Position numbers and translations under genes: made by a program | Assembly (NCBI GenBank): GCA_049509675.1 | Contig: JBEKZQ010000312.1 | Location: 1-10,353 of the forward strand | Source of the DNA: JBEKZQ01 sp049509675 | GTDB taxonomy: Bacteria; Planctomycetota; Planctomycetia; Pirellulales; Thermoguttaceae | Reading direction: 5' to 3' | Length of the DNA stretch: 10,353 nt | The notes under the pieces: model-generated | Databases searched by the model: none | The model's input: only the letters and a program-made list of their open reading frames with translations | What the model was told of the DNA's origin: nothing | In this document: positions 7,198 to 10,353 of the stretch, one piece after another | Layout: every line of letters begins with the position of its first letter | Position numbering within the stretch: position 1 is the stretch's first letter

Positions 7198-7226
7198 ATT
7201 GTAACACAGCCGAAGAGACAGGCCAA
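7198..7226 (-). promoter_or_regulatory. Candidate promoter of the sigma-kinase unit
   Basis: On the minus strand, TTGGCC (plus-strand 7221-7226) and TACAAT (7198-7203) are separated by exactly 17 bases, matching 4 of 6 and 5 of 6 consensus positions of the housekeeping sigma-70 type. The predicted start near 7191 leaves a leader of about 44 bases to the sigma ATG. Whether the sigma factor also drives its own gene cannot be judged here. Confidence 0.45.
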
Positions 7227-7283
7227 GCACGCGATCGGGATGCCAGGAGAACTGCAAAGTCTTCCGCGCGGACCAGTGATGCA

Positions 7284-7310
7284 CATTAGCCCGACGCGCC
7301 AGCGAGGGAC
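7284..7310. repeat. Possible fragment of an interspersed planctomycete repeat
   Basis: A stretch containing TTAGCCCGACGCGCCAGCGA (7286-7305) resembles, from memory, a short repeat that is widespread between planctomycete genes (read as SPTRQRG when translated). Only one copy is seen in this window, and it abuts the compound palindrome at 7312. The identification rests on recall and needs a genome-wide search. Confidence 0.3.
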
Positions 7311-7311
7311 C

Positions 7312-7433
7312 TACTGGTCTGTCCAACTTGAGTTTACGGGTGCCACGGTTGGCTTGTCCAACCGTGTTTCCAGCACTGCTGGGCAAGCCAGCAGTGGCAC
7401 CCAACCGGTAATGTCGAAATGGACAGACCACTA
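7312..7433. repeat. 122-bp compound palindrome with two 9-bp hairpins (MITE-like)
   Basis: The outer ends TGGTCTGTCCA (7315-7325) and TGGACAGACCA (7420-7430) are perfect 11-bp inverted repeats, extendable to 13 of 14. Inside them GGGTGCCAC (7338-7346) is matched by GTGGCACCC (7394-7402). Within these sit two 9-bp hairpins: CACGGTTGG/CCAACCGTG (7344-7352, 7358-7366) and CACTGCTGG/CCAGCAGTG (7374-7382, 7388-7396), each with a 5-base loop. The two hairpins are inverted copies of one unit. CTA occurs at both outer edges (7311-7313, 7431-7433) and might be a target duplication. No transposase is encoded; a non-autonomous element or a structured repeat fits. Confidence 0.75.
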
Positions 7434-7513
7434 ATGTTCGGCATCGCAACTTCGCAGTGTTCCTGGGGGAGGCCAGTCGTTCGCAAACTGAGGATTGGTT
7501 TTTTGGCGGGGGC

Positions 7514-7542
7514 TTGAGCAATACGCTGCAATCTGGTAAATT
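7514..7542 (+). promoter_or_regulatory. Candidate promoter of the Phd-like gene
   Basis: TTGAGC (7514-7519) and TAAATT (7537-7542) are separated by 17 bases, a good housekeeping-type spacing. The predicted start near 7549 leaves a leader of about 25 bases before the ATG at 7574, with no clear Shine-Dalgarno sequence. The compound palindrome lies about 80 bp upstream. Confidence 0.4.
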
Positions 7543-7573
7543 GCCGGGATACTGTTGATCCCTATGGCGTTTC

Positions 7574-7822
7574 ATGGACATCAAGACTATCCCACTGAGC
7601 CGGCTGGAGACGAACCTCCGAGCGACATTGGTTGAATGCGCGGATTCGGGCCAGGCAGTGGTCGTGAAGTTGCCGGACCAGCGCCTGATCGCCATCCAGG
7701 CGCTGGAGGCCACGGAAGACGATTCGCTGGTCGACGATCTCCTGAAGTCCAACCCCGAATTTCAGACCTTGGTAGCCAAGTCGAAGGCCGGCCCCCGCAA
7801 GCCGTTCCCGCCCGAACGGTAG
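7574..7822 (+). CDS. Small Phd/YefM-like protein, possible orphan antitoxin
   Basis: 82 residues. The N-terminal half, MDIKTIPLSRLETNL (1-15), then a long helix and VVVKLPDQRLIAIQAL (29-44), follows the beta-alpha-beta pattern of Phd/YefM DNA-binding antitoxins, where a helix with conserved Leu/Asn is followed by a strand that ends in an arginine-containing turn and a second hydrophobic strand. The C-terminal half (about 48-82) is acidic and then basic, ending KPFPPER, which would suit an unfolded toxin-binding tail. Members normally pair with a RelE/YoeB- or PIN/Doc-type toxin immediately downstream. No such gene exists here: none of the frames from 7823 to 8095 looks like a toxin. A solitary regulator of an antitoxin fold is the best reading. 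The family assignment is moderate because the protein is short. Confidence 0.55.
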   Translation: MDIKTIPLSRLETNLRATLVECADSGQAVVVKLPDQRLIAIQALEATEDDSLVDDLLKSNPEFQTLVAKSKAGPRKPFPPER

Positions 7823-8004
7823 CCGGAATTGGGTACGTGTTGACCGGGATTATTCGCTGGCCCAATGGAAGCCCGATGTGCCACCAAGGGGATTGGTTGT
7901 GAGTAAGGGCTTGTCACACCGCCTTGCCAGGAATCCCGCCCGCGCTGGCAACGGGGTCATGGCACCCCAGTCGGCCATGCGTTACAATCCAAGTCGATCC
8001 TGAA
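7823..8004. other. Non-coding gap after the Phd-like gene
   Basis: No convincing reading frame. Two small stem-loops occur: TTGCCAG/CTGGCAA (7924-7930, 7945-7951, 14-base loop) and GGGGT/ACCCC (7953-7957, 7964-7968, 6-base loop). Neither has a T-tract, so a terminator is only possible. TACAAT at 7983-7988 could be a -10 box for the downstream gene, but a matching -35 is poor. Confidence 0.3.
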
Positions 8005-8062
8005 GGGGACAGTCTCATTTTCCTCGAACCGAAGGTTCGCGGACGAAAATCGGGACGGTCCC
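8005..8062. repeat. Palindromic GGGACAGTCCC repeat, copy B (non-coding)
   Basis: The left arm GGGGACAGTCTCATTTTC (8005-8022) is matched in inverse by GAAAATCGGGACGGTCCC (8045-8062). The centre forms a 6-bp hairpin, CGAACC-gaa-GGTTCG (8025-8039). Arms and centre match copy A inside the kinase gene. It ends 34 bases before the start codon of the YhaM-like gene and would lie in its leader if the promoter is further upstream. Confidence 0.75.
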
Positions 8063-8095
8063 TCTTACTCCTGTAATGCCGCCCGCACTGTCATC

Positions 8096-9085
8096 ATGGC
8101 CGTTCTCAAGCTTTGCGAAATGGTTCCGGGCCAGGAGGCCGACCTGTTCGTGCTCATGACCGCAAAGGAACAGTTGACCACCCGCGAGGGCAAGCCGTTC
8201 TTCAAGGTCGGTTTCCGCGACAGCGGCCGGGAAGTCACGTTCCCCGTTTGGGACAATTCGCCGCTGGCCGCCCAGTGCCGGGAGCAGTGGAATCCGGGCG
8301 TGTTCTATAAGCTCCGCGCGGTGTACCGCGAGACGAATTACGGTCCGCAGTTGGACATCCGCAAGATCCGCGAGGTGTGCGAGGGCGACGCCGCCGACGG
8401 CTTCGATCCGACGATGTGCCTGCCGCAGTCGCGCTTCGATCCGCAAGCCATGTTCGAGGAGTTGCTGGCCGTGGTCCGCGAGGAGATCAGCGAACCTCCG
8501 CTGAAAGCCCTGGTGGAGTCGCTGCTCGAAGACAATCGGGCGGCGCTGCTGAGAATGCCCGCCGCCCGGCACAATCATCATGCGTTTGTGGGCGGGCTTT
8601 TGGAACATACGCTCAGCGTGACGCGCTCGTGCCTGTACCTGGCGGCGAAGTATGCCGAGTATTACCACGAGATGCGGCCGCCCTTGGATCGCTCGTTGGT
8701 CGTGGCCGGGGCCATTCTGCACGATATCGGCAAGCTGCGCGAATTGGACCAACATCCAGGCGGAACCGTGTACGCAGCCGCAGGGGCCATGATCGGCCAC
8801 CTGTTGCTGGGCCGCGACATGGTCCGCGAGGCGGCCGCCAAAACGCCGCTGCCGGGCGACATGCTCCTGCGCCTGGAACACCTGATCATCGCGCACCAGC
8901 GGCTGCCGGAATGGGGATCGCCCAAGCCGCCCATGACGCCCGAGGCCCTGATCGTCCATTATGCCGATGATCTGGACGCAAAATACGCGATGATGGCCGA
9001 GATCCTCCGCAACGATGCCAATCCCGGTCCGGTCACGGCCAAGAAGAACGTGCTCATGCAGCACGTGTACCGCGGACCCGGATAG
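8096..9085 (+). CDS. yhaM: YhaM-like 3'-5' exoribonuclease (OB fold plus HD domain)
   Basis: 329 residues, close to the ~314 of Bacillus YhaM. Residues about 10-92 form an OB-fold nucleic-acid-binding module that starts LCEMVPGQEADLFVLMTAKE. Residues about 155-310 form an HD metal-dependent phosphohydrolase domain: HNHHAFVGGLLEHT (159-172), AGAILHDIGKLREL (204-217) with the H209-D210 pair, IIAHQRLPEWGSPKPPMTPE (264-283), and HYADDLDAK (288-296). The HHAF.GGLLEHT, EWGSP and HY.D.LDAK signatures are specific to the YhaM group, which trims RNA and DNA from the 3' end in a Mn-dependent way in the cytoplasm. I start at the ATG at 8096, where family similarity begins, although no clear ribosome binding site precedes it. 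Copy B of a palindromic repeat sits just upstream. The gene stands alone and converges on the zinc-ribbon gene 45 bp away. Confidence 0.88.
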   Translation: MAVLKLCEMVPGQEADLFVLMTAKEQLTTREGKPFFKVGFRDSGREVTFPVWDNSPLAAQCREQWNPGVFYKLRAVYRETNYGPQLDIRKIREVCEGDAADGFDPTMCLPQSRFDPQAMFEELLAVVREEISEPPLKALVESLLEDNRAALLRMPAARHNHHAFVGGLLEHTLSVTRSCLYLAAKYAEYYHEMRPPLDRSLVVAGAILHDIGKLRELDQHPGGTVYAAAGAMIGHLLLGRDMVREAAAKTPLPGDMLLRLEHLIIAHQRLPEWGSPKPPMTPEALIVHYADDLDAKYAMMAEILRNDANPGPVTAKKNVLMQHVYRGPG

Positions 9086-9130
9086 CCTTTTGGCCATCGG
9101 CAAGAAAAGTGCTGCCTTGAAATCCGATCC

Positions 9131-10156
9131 TCAGCGCGCGCAATCGGCACAGAGCGGGGCGACATCTTCGTCGGTGAACGCCAGGGAAAACGTGCCGATG
9201 CCGCATCGGCTGCAACGCATCGCTTCGAGTTGTTTCGAGAGCGGATTCCAGTACACGGTGTGCCTCTTGACCGCACGCTTGCGATGCACCGACAGATCCA
9301 CGGCCAGGACCGGGATTTCCGTGCGGATCAGCACCAGCGGTTCCAAGCGCGCTTCCATTGCGTAGCGCTCGTCGAGTTCGGCCAGCTTGCGACGGAGTTC
9401 CAGCTCGACGGCACGTTTCCTGGCGGCGATCTTCTCGGGGTCGGGTTTCGCGCCGCCGCGGGGTTTCTTGTGCTCCGTTTCCCGCACCAGTGCGCCGTAG
9501 TACTCATGGAGCCGTCGGCGGTCGCGCTGGATCTGCCCGTCCATGCGGCGGAAGAATTCCGCCGCCGCCGCCTTGGCCCGGGGCAGCGCGCGGGCCACCG
9601 CCCAGTGGTAGGTCGACGGCCTCTCCCGACCGGGCGCCGGCCGCGGCTTGAGCTCCCAGAGGCCCAACGGGTCGGGCAGTTCGACCTCCGTGCCGCTGGC
9701 GGCGTTGATCGTCAAGCGAAAGCGCGTCTCCCAGCGGTCTTCCGAGGTCACCGATGCCTGAAACCACCAGGTGTCGTACTGGACGGGCACGGCCCGAGTG
9801 TCGGCCAGTTGCACCTTGGCATTGAGCCACGTGAAGACGCGGCGGACGGCCTCATCGAGATTGCCGCGCTTCAGGTACAACTCGCCGGTGGCGAACGTCC
9901 CCATGCGCGGCTCGGCCTGCAGCAGCTCCGCCGCGGTCTCCAGGAAATCGGTGGCCAGGCTGACACACCAGCCGCCGCCGCCGGGCTGGCTGGTAAGCCG
10001 GATCGCCTCGTCGTCGGCGGCGACGGCGGCCGCCACCTCCGCCGGCACCAGGGCGGCGCCTTCGGCCGCACCGGCGGGCCAGTCTACCAGCCCGCCGCGC
10101 CGCTCCAATATCTTCGAGGCGAACTCGCGGAGTTCCTCCTGAATGCCGCCGGTCAT
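9131..10156 (-). CDS. Unrecognised protein with coiled coil and C-terminal zinc ribbon
   Basis: 341 residues. I do not recognise the family. The N-terminal part (about 1-110) is helical and Ala/Glu-rich. Residues about 120-170 look like beta strands with several tryptophans (DTWWFQASV at 128-136). Residues about 195-265 are charged and helical (RRMDGQIQRDRRRLHEYYGA, then a Lys/Arg/Glu run), likely a coiled coil. The end of the protein has an RTEIPVLAVDLSVHRK strand (278-293) and four cysteines, C315, C318, C336 and C339, spaced as a zinc ribbon. There is no signal peptide or membrane helix, so it should be cytoplasmic. Its ATG overlaps the stop of the upstream gene (ATGA), so the two are probably translationally coupled and work together. 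A nucleic-acid-linked accessory role is a guess from the ribbon and coiled coil only. Confidence 0.8.
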   Translation of the reverse strand: MTGGIQEELREFASKILERRGGLVDWPAGAAEGAALVPAEVAAAVAADDEAIRLTSQPGGGGWCVSLATDFLETAAELLQAEPRMGTFATGELYLKRGNLDEAVRRVFTWLNAKVQLADTRAVPVQYDTWWFQASVTSEDRWETRFRLTINAASGTEVELPDPLGLWELKPRPAPGRERPSTYHWAVARALPRAKAAAAEFFRRMDGQIQRDRRRLHEYYGALVRETEHKKPRGGAKPDPEKIAARKRAVELELRRKLAELDERYAMEARLEPLVLIRTEIPVLAVDLSVHRKRAVKRHTVYWNPLSKQLEAMRCSRCGIGTFSLAFTDEDVAPLCADCAR

Positions 10157-10353
10157 TGGTAATCCTCTCCGAACATCGCCTCGTCCAGCCGCTTGGTTTC
10201 CAGGTATTCCTCCTGTGCATCCAGCAGGGTCCGACCCAGCTCATCGAACGATTGGTCGAGCTCCTTGTCGGTGTGTGAACGGAGCCAGAGGTTGAGCACC
10301 AAGGATTCGAATTCCTCGCCGCCTTCCAGGTTGCCGAGGATCGAGCCTACCTC
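10153..10353 (-). CDS. C-terminal 66 residues of the gene coupled to the zinc-ribbon protein
   Basis: The frame is open from the right edge of the window to the TGA at 10153-10155. It is acidic and mostly helical, beginning EVGSILGNLEGGEEFESL, continuing LNLWLRSHTDKELDQSFDEL, and ending KRLDEAMFGEDYQ. Its stop overlaps the next start by ATGA, showing it is a real gene in the same operon and not a chance frame. The family cannot be named from this tail. A large ATPase or helicase subunit is one possibility, because acidic tails of this kind occur there, but nothing visible proves it. Confidence 0.7.
   Translation of the reverse strand, partial: EVGSILGNLEGGEEFESLVLNLWLRSHTDKELDQSFDELGRTLLDAQEEYLETKRLDEAMFGEDYQ

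Noticed and set aside
7312..7433. CRISPR array
   Set aside because: The palindromic units are inverted, only two in number, and have no spacers of regular length or cas genes.
7823..8004. Truncated toxin gene downstream of the Phd-like gene
   Set aside because: I translated the forward frames; none shows RelE, Doc or PIN motifs, and two end in early stops.
8015..9103. 362-codon minus-strand frame opposite the YhaM-like gene
   Set aside because: It is His/Arg/Gln-rich with no recognisable motif, while the plus strand encodes all YhaM signatures.
9230..10162. 310-codon plus-strand frame opposite the zinc-ribbon gene
   Set aside because: Its composition is that of an antisense shadow; the minus-strand gene has the ATGA coupling and the cysteine ribbon.

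Overview
The window looks like a piece of a planctomycete chromosome, probably of the Pirellulales/Planctomycetales type. The indications are high GC, an ECF sigma factor next to a large Ser/Thr kinase with an N-terminal anti-sigma-type zinc finger, a Tat-exported Gfo/Idh/MocA oxidoreductase, a DUF362 protein, a PQQ-type propeller fragment, and several families of short palindromic repeats scattered between and inside genes. This assignment comes from family knowledge, not from a search.

Layout. Positions 1-650 (+) hold two protein C-termini run together: a jelly-roll/CBM-like tail, then, in another frame, the last ~90 residues of a PQQ-like propeller. Positions 724-2151 (-) encode a secreted Gfo/Idh/MocA oxidoreductase and 2489-3556 (+) a secreted DUF362 protein; they diverge from a shared 337-bp gap. 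Positions 6497-7147 (-) encode an ECF sigma factor, followed on the same strand by a 912-residue kinase gene at 3611-6349, with a good sigma-70-like promoter candidate upstream of the sigma gene. Positions 7148-7573 are non-coding and carry a striking 122-bp compound palindrome. Positions 7574-7822 (+) encode a small Phd/YefM-like orphan antitoxin. Positions 8096-9085 (+) encode a YhaM-like OB-fold plus HD-domain exoribonuclease. At the right edge, 9131-10156 (-) encodes an unrecognised 341-residue protein with a C-terminal four-cysteine zinc ribbon, translationally coupled (ATGA overlap) to an upstream gene of which only the last 66 codons are visible.

The most unusual object is the 912-residue protein. 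In one uninterrupted frame it joins an anti-sigma-type zinc finger, a complete Ser/Thr kinase with its catalytic residues, a single transmembrane helix, and a full AcrA/HlyD-type periplasmic adaptor. Its gene follows an ECF sigma gene. A reasonable hypothesis is a one-protein envelope sensor in which the efflux-adaptor arm reports to a cytoplasmic kinase that controls the sigma factor. No RND pump or TolC gene is present in the window. Both flexible linkers of this protein are encoded by palindromic repeat DNA. One of these repeats also occurs in non-coding form just upstream of the YhaM-like gene, so mobile repeats seem to have been absorbed into the coding sequence without breaking the frame.
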